The notes under the pieces: model-generated | Database searches by the model: none | What the model was told of the DNA's origin: nothing | Seen by the model: only the letters and a program-made list of their open reading frames with translations | Position numbers and translations under genes: made by a program | In this document: positions 22,429 through 31,528 of the stretch, in pieces | Layout: each line of letters starts with the position of its first letter | Position numbering within the stretch: position 1 is the first letter of the stretch | DNA from: Cupriavidus necator | Lineage (GTDB): Bacteria; Pseudomonadota; Gammaproteobacteria; Burkholderiales; Burkholderiaceae | Length of the DNA stretch: 64,000 nt | Assembly (NCBI GenBank): GCA_022041995.1 | Contig: CP074390.1 | Span: 1,426,001 to 1,490,000 of the forward strand | Reading direction: 5' to 3'

Positions 22429-23696
22429 GTCATCGACGCCACCTGCACCATCAGCAGCACCGGCGTCAGCCCTTCAAGCAGCACCACTGGCACCAGCGCG
22501 TAATCCGGCGCGCCCGGCATCAGCTGCTGCGACAGCAGCATCGCCGCGCAGGCGTAGACGACAAAGCCGATGGCGATCACGCGCCGCTTGCGGAAAACCA
22601 GCGCCATGGCCAGCGTAATGGCGACGGCGCCGATGGCCGACACCGTGCCGCTGGTCGACAACAGCATGCAGGTGGTGCGGAAGGTCAGCCCCAGGCCGGT
22701 CTGCGTGAGCGACGGCAGCAGGAACGACCAGGCCGACGAGAGCAGGTAGTACAGCGTGTAAAAGCCCAGCCCGTACAGGTACTGGCGCCCGGCCAGGCGC
22801 GAGAAGTCGATCCATGGGTCGGGATGGCGATACAGCCGCCAGCCGCTGAAGGCGAACAATGCCAGCCCGCACAGCGCGGCCAGCGGCATTTCCAGCGAGC
22901 TGAAGAAGCGCGTATAGCGCATCTCCTGCAGGGTGTGCAGGAACACCAGCGCGCCCAGCGCGGCGGCGATGGCGGCGGGCCAGTCCAGTGTCGATACCGG
23001 CGGATGCGGGTCGCGCGGCGCGCGGGTCGGGTAGGTCAGCGCCACCGACAGCAGCACCGGCAGGGCAATGCCGGCCTGGAACAGGAACACCGCGCGCCAG
23101 CCGATATCGTCCAGGAAGATGCTGGTCAGCCAGGGCGTGATGGCCAGCATCGAGAACGCGCCGCCGCCGAAGCGCAGCATCAGCGGGCCGCGCTCGGCCG
23201 GCGTCGACACCAGCTGCACCAGGATGCGCGAGGCCGCGAACAGGCCGCCGGCACCCAGCCCCTGCACCGCCTTGCCGGTGATCAGCCCGGTGGGGCTGGC
23301 AAACTCGGCGCAGATCAGCGAGCCCAGGATAAATACCAGCAGCGACCCGATGGTGAAGCGCTTGTACGTGGTGCGGCGCGCGACTTGGTCCAGCACCATG
23401 TTCATCAGCACCGCGGTGGCGGCGTAGGCCGAGATCGCGTACAGATAGTCTTCCGGCGCGGCACCGACGCCGCCCTGGATATGCTGGCTGGCCACGCCCA
23501 TCATCAGTGTGGAAGAGAAGTCGATGCCGGTCACCAGCCCGAGCGTCAGGCCGAACAATGAAAGACGCCAGTGACCCATTTCCGGGTGACTGGCGAGTTG
23601 CATGCGCGGGCGCTGGGGTGTGGGGGCGGCGGCGGGGGCTGGGGCTGCTGGAACTGCGGGGGCGTCCGGTCCAGCCGGGACAGGCGTTTGTTGCAT
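22429..23696 (-). pseudogene. 5' fragment of a DHA2 MFS exporter, split by an IS
   Basis: It encodes about 421 residues with a proline/alanine-rich N-terminus and some twelve hydrophobic segments. Motifs such as GLGAGGLFAASRILVQL match DHA2 exporters. Translation stops at a TAG formed by the TA of the target duplication and the first G of the IS. The full gene would have run from 23696 to 20777. A LysR gene is divergent with only 61 nt between starts, so it probably regulated this exporter. Confidence 0.9.
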
Positions 23697-23757
23697 CGCT
23701 CAAGCATAATGTAGGCCTGCCGTCGGGAACTACAGCTTGTCAGGGAAACATTGTCCG

Positions 23758-24762
23758 GTGAACGAAACAATCCAATGGAATGATTGGGAGGCGTTCTGCT
23801 GCGTGGTCGAGCAGGGGACGTTCACGGCCGCGGCGGAGCAGCTGGACTGCCCCAAGTCGCGTGTCTCGGCCGCGGTGGCGCGGCTGGAAACCGCCATCGG
23901 TGCCAAGCTGCTGGAGCGCACCACGCGGCGCATGCGGCTCACGGATGCGGGCAAGGCGGTCTACCGCGATGTCGCCCCATTGTTTGCGCGGCTGCGCGAG
24001 ATCCGCCAGGAAACGCTGGCACGTGAAGAGCGCGTGCAGGGCGTGCTGCGCATCGCCACACCCTATGAGTTCGGCGCCCAGCAGCTGGGTGGCGTGATCT
24101 GCCGCACGCTGGCCGCGCACCCGGCGCTGGATGTTGCCGTGGAAATCACCCAGGGCCTGGTCGACCCGATCCGCGACGGGTTTGACGTGGCCTTCGTCGT
24201 CGTCGATACCGACCTGCCCGACTCGGGCACGGTGGCGCGCCGCATCTACCATGTCGAGCGCGGCCTGTTTGCCGCGCCGGCGCTGGCGGCCAGCCTGCCG
24301 GCGCAGTTGCGCCCGGAAGACCTGGCCAATATGCCGACGCTGACCACGCCCGGCGACACCGTCTGGGAATTCACCCGCGACGGCCAGACCGACGGCCAGA
24401 CCGACGGCCAGACCGTATCCGTGCCGATCCGTCCGCGCATGCAGACCCACAACGCCGAACTGCGCCTGCAGGGCGCGCTGGCGGGGCTGGGCATCGCCCG
24501 GCTGTCGGTCATTTATTGCGAGGCCGAGATCGCGCAAGGGCGGCTGGTGCGCGTGCTGCCGGACTACCCGCTGCCGCCGCTGCGCGTGTTCGCGCTGCTG
24601 CCGGACCGGCGGCTGCAGCCGCGCAAGGTGCGGGCCTTCATGGAAGCGATCGAATCGATGATGGTGTCCGAGCTGGAGCCCAAGGCGGGCCTGGACAGCG
24701 GGATGGGGGCGCAAGCAGCCGCGAGCGGGCATGCTGAAGGAGAGGCCCGCCCGGCGGGTTGA
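23758..24762 (+). CDS. LysR-family regulator
   Basis: From the GTG at 23758 the product has 334 residues; a TTG at 23737 would add seven. The winged helix is clear (FTAAAEQLDCPKSRVSAAVARLETAIGAKL), followed by a periplasmic-binding-like sensor domain. A three-fold tandem repeat of 12 nt (24379-24414) inserts DGQTDGQTDGQT into the sensor domain near residues 208-219. It is divergent from the disrupted exporter, its probable target. The C-terminus is extended and low in complexity. Confidence 0.92.
   Translation: MNETIQWNDWEAFCCVVEQGTFTAAAEQLDCPKSRVSAAVARLETAIGAKLLERTTRRMRLTDAGKAVYRDVAPLFARLREIRQETLAREERVQGVLRIATPYEFGAQQLGGVICRTLAAHPALDVAVEITQGLVDPIRDGFDVAFVVVDTDLPDSGTVARRIYHVERGLFAAPALAASLPAQLRPEDLANMPTLTTPGDTVWEFTRDGQTDGQTDGQTVSVPIRPRMQTHNAELRLQGALAGLGIARLSVIYCEAEIAQGRLVRVLPDYPLPPLRVFALLPDRRLQPRKVRAFMEAIESMMVSELEPKAGLDSGMGAQAAASGHAEGEARPAG
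24379..24414 (+). repeat. 12-nt tandem repeat, three copies
   Basis: GACGGCCAGACC occurs three times without change inside the LysR gene and encodes DGQT each time. Copy number can change without shifting the frame. Confidence 0.95.
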
Positions 24763-24815
24763 GGGCGCTGGCGGGCCGCCACGGCCGGGGCCGTGGCAAG
24801 GGAAGGGGCAGGGAC

Positions 24816-25097
24816 TCAGGCGCCGTCGGTGAACGCGTCGCGGCGGTCGGTGGTCTTGGCGCCGTCAGTGAACGGGTCGGCCCGGCCGACCCTGGCGCCA
24901 TCGGTGTACGGATCGGCCCGGCCGACCCTGGCGCCGTCCAGGAACGGATCGGCCTTGCCGACGTGGGCGATGCTGCCGTCCAGGCGGGCGATGTCGGAGA
25001 CGGGTTCGGAGGCGTGGGCAGCGGCCGCGGCAAACGACAGGCTGGCGGCGCACAGCAGGGAAAGCGCCAGGCTGCGGCGTTGGGCTATGGTCTTCAT
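24816..25097 (-). CDS. Small secreted repeat protein, VGRADPFTDGA type
   Basis: The 93-residue product starts at the ATG 25097 with a clear signal peptide ending AAAAAHA-SEP (about residue 29). The mature part is four imperfect copies of a 12-residue unit, V-G-(K/R)-A-D-P-(F/Y)-x-D-G-A-(R/K), the last being diverged (TDRRDAFTDGA). Such acidic aspartate-rich units could bind cations or another protein. No family was recognised. It stands alone on the minus strand between the LysR gene and yggT. Confidence 0.75.
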   Translation of the reverse strand: MKTIAQRRSLALSLLCAASLSFAAAAAHASEPVSDIARLDGSIAHVGKADPFLDGARVGRADPYTDGARVGRADPFTDGAKTTDRRDAFTDGA

Positions 25098-25197
25098 GGT
25101 GTGTGGTCCTTCTGAGGCAGGGTGCGTGGCGGAAGCGCCGCGGTGCCTGTAATGTAGGACTTCACACTGGGCAGAAAAAGGGTCAATTCTCGACACA

Positions 25198-25217
25198 CTG
25201 TCCAAGGGTCTGGACAA
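25198..25217. terminator. Small hairpin between yggT and the repeat-protein gene
   Basis: TGTCCA and TGGACA pair around an AGGGTC-like loop, about 20 nt beyond the yggT stop codon. It may end the yggT transcript or act as an operator for the gene downstream. The evidence is weak. Confidence 0.35.
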
Positions 25218-25237
25218 TGTGGCGAGCCGCCCCTGGG

Positions 25238-25800
25238 TCAGTAGTGCATGCCGAAGATGCCGGCGCCCAGCCGCGCGATCACCATCAGCAGGATCTGCGC
25301 GATCACGAACAGCACTAGCGGCGAAACATCGAAACCGCCCAGGCGCGGCACCACGCGCTGGATCGGGCGCAGTACCGGCGCGGTAAGGTGGTCGATGGCC
25401 GGGGTGACCGGCGAATGCGGGTTGACCCACGACAGGATCGCCATCAGCAGCGTGACCCACATCACCAGGCTGATCGCCCATTTCAGCACATAAAGCAGGG
25501 CGGTCAGCAACATGGCCGGCAGGAAGCCCAGCAAATCGATGCCGCTAAGCAGCGCGACCAGCACCAGGAACACCACCGCGGTCAGCCACGCGCCCACCAC
25601 CGTGGCCCAGTCGATGCCGCCCAACCCGGGGATGATCCGGCGCAGCGGGCGCACCAGCCAGTCAGTGATCTGGAACACCCCTGGGAGACCGCATTGCGCG
25701 TAGGCAGCCGCGTGAGCTGCATCCACACGCGCAGCAACAGCGCCATGCCGAACAGGGTGAAGACGGTATCCAGCAGGAAGAGAGCGATTTCCGAGAACAT
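25238..25800 (-). pseudogene. yggT: YggT family membrane protein, frameshifted
   Basis: Reading from the ATG 25800 gives MFSEIALFLLDTVFTLFGMA..LTRLPTRNAVSQ, a YggT first repeat. The continuation GVFQITDWLVRPLRRIIPGLGG and the second repeat (SWVNPHSPVTPAI..PVLRPIQRVVP) are in another frame. One extra base in the C4 run at 25678-25681 would give a single 187-residue protein, the usual length. YggT proteins have four membrane helices and often lie near proC; their role is unsettled. It may be intact in the cell if the base was lost in sequencing. Confidence 0.85.
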
Positions 25801-26042
25801 CGGTGCGTTTTCCGGTGACGGGTGAAGGTGTCTGCAACCGCACAGATTCTGCCATAGCCGGACGCCGGCACGATGCAACGGTGCGCCGCGCACGCGACCT
25901 TGCGGACAGGTTTGTGCTGGCGGCGCGGTGCGTGGCCCCTATAATTGCGTGCGCCCCGGTTGCGGGAGGGACCGGCCGCGCGCCCGTGGTCTTGCGCGTT
26001 GTGCCTGCGCTTTCATCCTCCTTTGCGCTTTTTCGCCACCTT

Positions 26043-26501
26043 ATGCCCAGCAAGTCCGCCCCGTCCCGGAAATCCACATCGCTTACCAAGGCCGACTTCG
26101 AGGCGCTCTCGGATTTCCGCTACCAGTTGCGGCGCTTCCTGCGGTTTTCCGAAGATGCGGCGCGCGAGGAAGGGCTGACCGTGCAGCAATACCTGTTGCT
26201 GCTGCATATCCGCGGCTGTGCCGACAAGGACTGGGCCTCGATCGGCGAACTGGCAGAACGGCTGCAGGCCAAGCAGCACGGCGTGGTGGCGCTGGTCAAC
26301 CGCTGCGAAGCGGCGGGGCTGGTCAAGCGCCGGCTCAACCCCGAAGACCGCCGCGTAGTGCAGGTGCACCTGCTGGCCAAGGGCGAGCGCTACCTGAACC
26401 GCCTGGCGATGCTGCACCGGACCGAGCTGGAATCGCTGCGCGGCGCTTTCCGCGTGGCCCGTATCACCCAGTTCAACAACGACGGCGCCGAGCGCGGCTG
26501 A
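26043..26501 (+). CDS. MarR-family transcriptional regulator
   Basis: From the ATG at 26043 the product has 152 residues with the winged-helix core SIGELAERLQAKQHGVVALVNR and wing NPEDRRVVQVHLLAKG. Longer upstream starts lack family similarity. The basic N-terminal tail (SKSAPSRKSTSLTK) is unusual. No partner gene is coupled to it: yggT is divergent and the lipoprotein gene follows 131 nt later. Its target is not evident. Confidence 0.88.
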   Translation: MPSKSAPSRKSTSLTKADFEALSDFRYQLRRFLRFSEDAAREEGLTVQQYLLLLHIRGCADKDWASIGELAERLQAKQHGVVALVNRCEAAGLVKRRLNPEDRRVVQVHLLAKGERYLNRLAMLHRTELESLRGAFRVARITQFNNDGAERG

Positions 26502-26632
26502 GCCCTGCAGGCCGGCACTGCCAGCCGGTTACAGGCAGTTACCAATCACAAGTTCCGGTGACACCCGCTGGCCGCCGGCGGCCCTAGACTCGCGCGCATT
26601 CCCCAATACGCGCAGCGCGCAGGAGTCCTGAC

Positions 26633-27343
26633 ATGTCCATCCCCCTTCGTTCGGTTGTGCTTGCGGTGCTTGGCGCCGGTGCGCTGGCCGGGTGTGCCAC
26701 GCCGTATGGCTACGACAACGGCTATGGCGGAGGGTACGGCGGCAGCTACGGTGGTGGCTATAACAGCAGCGGCTATAACAGCAGCGGCTACGGCAGCAGC
26801 GGCTATGGCGGCAGCACCACCATCAGCGGCTACCCGGCGCAGCAGGGCTACCCGCAGGGGTATCCGCAGCAAGGGTATCCGCAACAGGGTTACCCGCAGC
26901 AAGGCTATCCCCAGCAGGAATACCCTCAGTCTTCCTATCCCCAGCAGCCGTATCCCCAGCAGTCATACCCGGACGGCAGCTATGGCAACAACCACCAGGC
27001 CTATGGCGTGCGCTACGGCTGGGTCGAGGCGATCGAGGTGGTGCCCGGCCAGCCGCCTTCGACCAGCGGCGCGGGCGCCGTGGTCGGCGGCATCGTGGGC
27101 GGGCTGCTGGGCCACCAGGTCGGCGGCGGCCGCGGCAATACCGTGGCCACCATCGGTGGCGCCGTGGCCGGCGCGGTGGCCGGCAACGAGGTCGAGAAGC
27201 GCACCGGATCCTCGAGCGCGGCCTACCGTGTGCGCGTGCGCACCAGCGACAACGCCTATCTGACGCTGACGCAGTCCAACGCCTACCAGATGCGCATCGG
27301 CGATCGCGTCAAGGTCGAGAACGGCGTAGCCGTGCCGTACTAA
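26633..27343 (+). CDS. Glycine-zipper lipoprotein with Gly/Tyr and YPQQG repeats
   Basis: The 236-residue product has a lipobox LAGC (Cys about residue 21). A Gly/Tyr/Ser-rich stretch (residues 25-67) and five or more GYPQQ units (residues about 68-115) follow. Then comes a SlyB/Rick_17kDa-type glycine zipper (GAGAVVGGIVGGLLGHQVGGG..AVAGAVAGNEVEK) and a short C-terminal beta domain. The glycine-zipper part is standard for outer-membrane lipoproteins; the long low-complexity spacer is not. The repeats are also DNA repeats of about 15 nt, so length variation between strains is likely. Confidence 0.88.
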   Translation: MSIPLRSVVLAVLGAGALAGCATPYGYDNGYGGGYGGSYGGGYNSSGYNSSGYGSSGYGGSTTISGYPAQQGYPQGYPQQGYPQQGYPQQGYPQQEYPQSSYPQQPYPQQSYPDGSYGNNHQAYGVRYGWVEAIEVVPGQPPSTSGAGAVVGGIVGGLLGHQVGGGRGNTVATIGGAVAGAVAGNEVEKRTGSSSAAYRVRVRTSDNAYLTLTQSNAYQMRIGDRVKVENGVAVPY

Positions 27344-28544
27344 GCCTGCGTGCCGAACAGCTGCGCGTAGTCCTCGCGCAGCTGGCGCTTGAGCAGCTTG
27401 CCCGCCGTGTTGCGCGGCAGGTCCGCGACGAACACGATGCGCTTGGGCACCTTGAACGGCGCCAGCGCCTGGCGGGCATGGGCGATCAACGCTTCCTCGG
27501 CGGCGTCTTCATGGCCGCGCTTGCGCACCACGCAGGCGGCCACCGCCTCGACCCACTTCGGGTGCGGCAGCGCGAACACCGCTGCTTCGGCCACCGCGCC
27601 GTGGGTGTACTGCAGTTGTAGAAACGCAGTGCCGGCAGCTTCTGCTGCAGCTCCAGCAGCACCGGCACCGGCATGATCGAGGCCCCGTAGTAGGCCTTGG
27701 TCAGCGCCCCCAGCCGCGCCGGATCGAAGTCCGCATGGCGCAGCAGCGCGATCCACACCGTGGGCGGCGCGAAGAAGCTGGTGATGCCCTCGGCGTGGAT
27801 GGTGCGCAGGCAATAGCCGGCCTCGGGGCTGTCGGCGATCAGCGTGGTGCCGCCGCACAGCAGCAGCGGCATCAGGAAGACATGCATCTGCGCCGAGTGG
27901 TACAGCGGCAGCGCGGCCAGCGAGTAGTCCGACGCCCGGATATCACAGGCGGCGATGGTGCTGGCGTATTCAGCGAGCAGTGCGCGGTGGGTCAGCACCG
28001 CGCCCTTGGGCGCGGAGGTGGTGCCAGACGTGTACAGGATCTGCGCCGGCGTGGCGTCCGCCAGCGTATCGGACACCGGTGCGGCGGGGCCACTGGCTGC
28101 AGCGACGAGGATGTCGCGCGAAGTTTCCAGAGCATGGCCGCCGTGCAGCGTGCCGCTGACCTTGCAGGGCAGGCCGTCGACGCGGTCGGCCAGCGCCGGA
28201 TCGGCAAAGATTGCGCTGGCGCCCGATTGCGTGACAATGTACTCGGCCTCCGCGCGCGTCATCGAGAAGTTGACCGGCACATGGATCAGGCCGCTGCGCA
28301 GGCAAGCCAGCCACAGCAGCACATAGGCGTCGGAGTTCTTGCCGAAGGCGGCCACGCGGTCGCCGGGGCGCAGGCCCCATTGCGCCAGCGCGCCGGCCAC
28401 GCGGGCCGCGGCCTCATCCAGCTGGCGGTAGGTCCAGGCCCGATCGCCGAAGCGGATCGCGGTCTTGCCCGGGCTGCGCCGCACGGCACGGGCAATGGCG
28501 TCGGGGATGGTGTTGCGCAGGGCGCGCTGCTGCTCTGACTGCAT
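27340..28544 (-). pseudogene. Acyl-CoA synthetase with internal deletion
   Basis: The first 310 or so residues are a normal AMP-binding enzyme from the ATG 28544: the P-loop is YTSGTTSAPKGAVLTH and the A4-like region FFAPPTVWIALL is present. After LRFYNC the sequence jumps out of frame to YTHGAVAEAAVFALPHPKW and runs to the normal C-terminus with PRNTAGKLLKRQLR, the catalytic lysine region. The junction lies at a CTGCAG near 27609-27614. About 100-110 residues carrying the YGxTE and GWFxTGD motifs are missing, so the enzyme cannot be active. Confidence 0.88.
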
Positions 28545-28650
28545 GGTGGTCTCCGTTGTTATGGTTTGGGGTCCAGCAAGTCTTGAAGCTAGCGCCGAGG
28601 ATAAAGGCTGCCGCCCGGCCATGGCAAGGCGGCAGCGCCTCGGGGTGGGA

Positions 28651-29361
28651 CTACAGCGCTTGCGACAGGAACACCAGCGCGCGCCCGTGCGCCAGCGCGG
28701 CGCTGGGCTGGTGGTAGGTGCCGCGCGCCCAGCAGTTGAAGCCGTGGTCCGCGCCCTCGTAGACGAAGATCTCGCTGCCGGGTTTGCCGGTCATGGCGTC
28801 GCGCACGCCTTGCACGGCCTCTGGCGGGATGTGCGCGTCGAGCGCGCCGTAGTGGAACTGCACCGGCACGCGGATGCTCGCCGCCTCCTGCAGCTGGTTC
28901 TGGATGCCGCCGCCGTAGTAGGGCACGGCCGCGTCCACCAGCCCGTGCGCCGCGCTCAGGTACGACAGCAGGCCGCCGAAGCAATAGCCCACCGCCGCCA
29001 CCTTGCCGGCGCCGGTGTGCTGGCGCAGCACCTGCACCGTGGCGGCGATATCGTCCAGCGCGGCCGGCACGTCCACCGCCTTGCGCAGCGTCATGGCGCG
29101 TGCCATGTCGTCGCCCTCGTAGCCCAGTTGCACGCGCGGCGCCTGGCGCCAGAACACGTCCGGCGCCAGCACCGCATAGCCGTCGGCGGCGTACTGGTCC
29201 GCCACGGCGCGGATATGCTCGTTCACGCCGAAGATCTCCTGCAGCAGCACAATGCCCGGCGCTCCGGGCTGCACGCCTGCCGGCGGCAGGCTCAGGTAGG
29301 CATCGAAGCTGCCCGCAGCGGTGTCAACGCGGATCCACTGGCTGTCGGGGATGGCTGTCAT
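28651..29361 (-). CDS. Dienelactone hydrolase family protein
   Basis: The 236-residue product starts at the ATG 29361. It is an alpha/beta hydrolase with the DLH nucleophile Cys in AAVGYCFGGLLSY, Asp in GALDAHIP and His in EGADHGFNC. Dienelactone hydrolases open the lactone in chlorocatechol breakdown, but many chromosomal members act on other esters. It lies downstream of the PLD-type nuclease gene and upstream of the broken synthetase, with no obvious operon for halo-aromatics. Confidence 0.93.
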   Translation of the reverse strand: MTAIPDSQWIRVDTAAGSFDAYLSLPPAGVQPGAPGIVLLQEIFGVNEHIRAVADQYAADGYAVLAPDVFWRQAPRVQLGYEGDDMARAMTLRKAVDVPAALDDIAATVQVLRQHTGAGKVAAVGYCFGGLLSYLSAAHGLVDAAVPYYGGGIQNQLQEAASIRVPVQFHYGALDAHIPPEAVQGVRDAMTGKPGSEIFVYEGADHGFNCWARGTYHQPSAALAHGRALVFLSQAL

Positions 29362-29457
29362 GGGAAAGGCTCTCCGGAAGGGGTCTGAACAGGAAAGCTG
29401 CAAGTTTGCCACTGCGCGCCGCCTGGTGCAGGGCAGGGCGCCCCCACGCTGCTGTCG

Positions 29458-30174
29458 TCAGTACGCTCGCGACTGCCGGTAGCGCTTGTTCCAGTTGTCG
29501 GTGTAGGCCCTGACCACCGCGGCGTCGCCGCGGATCAGCATGCCGTTCTCGGCGTTGCGCTCCTGCGCCGACTTGGTGAAGTTGAACGATCCGGTGAAGA
29601 CCGCCTGGTCGTCGAACACCATCACCTTGTTGTGCGCAATCGCGGGCTTGTTGTCGATCACCACCGGCACGCCGGCGTGCTTGAGGTAGGTGGCGCTGGT
29701 ATAGCGCTCGGACTGCTGGCTCTTGTCCAGGATCACGCGCACGTCCACGCCGCGCCGGTGCGCCTGCGCCACGGCCTCGGCAATCGGTGCGCTGGTGAAC
29801 GAGTAGGCCTGGATCAGCAGGCGATGGCGCGTGCTGCGGATGGCATTGACCAGCAGCGCCTGGCAACTCGCGCCATCGGGCACGAAGCACAGCGTGTAGC
29901 CGCTGCCATCGGCAAAGGGCCTGGCCGGCACCGGCTTCGCATCCGGCGGCTGGGCCGGTTGGGCCGGCTTGCCGGCGCGCGTGGGAAAGTGGTTGGCGAC
30001 GGCCTCGTTGAAGGTCTCGCTGATGCTGTTGGCGATGGTGTCGGTCACCTGGTCGAAGGTGGAAGCCGACCGGGCGTGCGCCAGCAGCGCGAAGGGACTG
30101 AACGAGGTGAAGGCCGACACGGCGGCGGCCAGGCCCAGGCCCAGCACGGCCCGGCGAATGAATCTGTAAGTCAC
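29458..30174 (-). CDS. Phospholipase D-like nuclease (Nuc family), exported
   Basis: From the GTG at 30174 the product has 238 residues with an N-terminal hydrophobic segment (AVLGLGLAAAVSAF). A single HKD motif, IAHNKVMVFDDQAVFTGSFNFT, matches the one-motif Nuc/pKM101 endonucleases, which work as dimers and cut DNA without metal ions. The ATG at 30273 would add a cysteine-rich leader unlike the family. The gene probably encodes a periplasmic nuclease. A tryptophan/tyrosine-rich tail (NWNKRYRQSRAY) ends it. Confidence 0.9.
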   Translation of the reverse strand: MTYRFIRRAVLGLGLAAAVSAFTSFSPFALLAHARSASTFDQVTDTIANSISETFNEAVANHFPTRAGKPAQPAQPPDAKPVPARPFADGSGYTLCFVPDGASCQALLVNAIRSTRHRLLIQAYSFTSAPIAEAVAQAHRRGVDVRVILDKSQQSERYTSATYLKHAGVPVVIDNKPAIAHNKVMVFDDQAVFTGSFNFTKSAQERNAENGMLIRGDAAVVRAYTDNWNKRYRQSRAY

Positions 30175-30407
30175 GGCGGATCTTTGCGTCGGTGAATGAC
30201 AGCATGCGCGCGCCGCGCGCCGCATGCTGTCGGGGCGGGTCCGCAGCGTAGCAGCCGCATACGCCACTGGCAAAGCGTGATTGTGTAACAGGATCTGCGG
30301 CTGGCTATGCGGTGCAGCATTGGTGCACCGCCGCTGCCCTTGGGACTATCCGCACCCGCGCCTATGATGGATGGAACCCCGCGGGTCCGCCTGCCAAGGA
30401 GAGGGAT

Positions 30408-30614
30408 ATGAGCAACCATACCTACAAGCTGGTCGAGATCGTCGGGTCTTCACCCGATGGCTGCGACCAGGCCATCCAGAGCGCCATTGCCAAGGCCGGT
30501 GAAACTATCAAGAACATCGACTGGTTCGAAGTGGTGGAAACGCGCGGCCACATCACGAACGGCAAGATCGCGCACTACCAGGTCACGCTGAAGGTCGGTT
30601 TCCGCGTGAGCTGA
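30408..30614 (+). CDS. Dodecin
   Basis: The 68-residue product matches the dodecin fold: YKLVEIVGSSPDGCDQAI, then the flavin-stacking tryptophan in IKNIDWFEVVETRGHI, and a final strand YQVTLKVGFRV. Dodecins form 12-mers that store or buffer flavins in the cytoplasm. GAGAGGGAT precedes the ATG. The gene stands alone between the PLD-type gene and the long inverted repeat. Confidence 0.95.
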   Translation: MSNHTYKLVEIVGSSPDGCDQAIQSAIAKAGETIKNIDWFEVVETRGHITNGKIAHYQVTLKVGFRVS

Positions 30615-30819
30615 GTGCGGGACTGGCACGGCGGTATTGCCTGCTGGCGCAGGCCGGGCGCGCACTGGTGCGCCCTGGTGCGCGCGTGCGTGCCAGCTGG
30701 GCCTTCGACGCATCGTACAGCGCTGCTGTCGGATGGTCAGACGGCGTGGTCCGGCTGTGGGGCTGGTTTGCGCTGGCGGCGGGCAGGGCTTTTCTCGGAT
30801 TTGCGGGGATGGGTTCCTG

Positions 30820-31422
30820 GCAGGCGTGGGCTGTTTCGCCGGCGTAGCCGGCGACCTACTTTCTGTCCAAGCGACAGAAAGTAGGCAAAGAGCGCGTCGC
30901 CTGTGCGGCTGGCAATCAATTCCTCGGCGTTGGCCCGTTCCCGCGGCGGTGCTTGCCGTTCGATGTGGTTGCCCGTTCGAGCCCGCTAACGCCATGTGAG
31001 TCAGAGACAGTGCCTCCGATAACCCACTATTGAACGATCCCCATGCAGGGTGTAGGCAGCCTGCTGCCAGCCGCATCGCGGGGACGCCTACGGCTGCTGC
31101 GCCGGCTCAACATGCGCTGACGGTCATTGGGCGCTTGCGCGGAGCGCAGCCCAAGGCGTTGATGCGATAGCGCTGGAGAGCGCGGGCCGCCGCCCGACTT
31201 GGGGATCGTTCAAAAGCCGGTTATCGCAGGCACTGCCCCACACTCACATGGCGTTAGCAGGCTCGAACCGCGACCACGCCCAAACGGCAAGCACCGCCGC
31301 CCTTACGACCAACACCGTGCAATTGATTGCCAGCCGCATAGGCGACGCGTTTCTTGGTTACTTCTTGTCGCTTGGACAAGAAGTGACTCGCCGGCTGCGC
31401 CGGCGAAACAGCCCACGCCCGC
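30820..31422. repeat. Long imperfect inverted repeat with covarying hairpins
   Basis: Arms at 30820-31042 and 31201-31422 (about 222 nt each) are reverse-complement copies with scattered differences; the 158-nt loop is unrelated. Each arm holds a hairpin with a CAAGC loop: 30855-30885 with a 13-bp stem and 31360-31384 with a 10-bp stem. Two stem positions differ between copies and both changes keep pairing. The short reading frames here (for example 30450-31076 and 31199-31675) are not convincing genes. The stretch 30615-30819 holds nothing recognised. Confidence 0.8.
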
Positions 31423-31528
31423 CAAGAGCCCTCCTCCGGAATTCGTCGATAAACCAAAAAAACGGCCGACGCAGAACCACCGCCGGCCGGGTACAGGGAA
31501 ACCTTCTGGAAATGGAAACCCGACCAGC

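Noticed and set aside
30450..31076. Short protein frames in the long inverted repeat
   Set aside because: They follow the repeat boundaries rather than gene signals, and the same DNA folds into covarying hairpins; such frames are frequent false genes.
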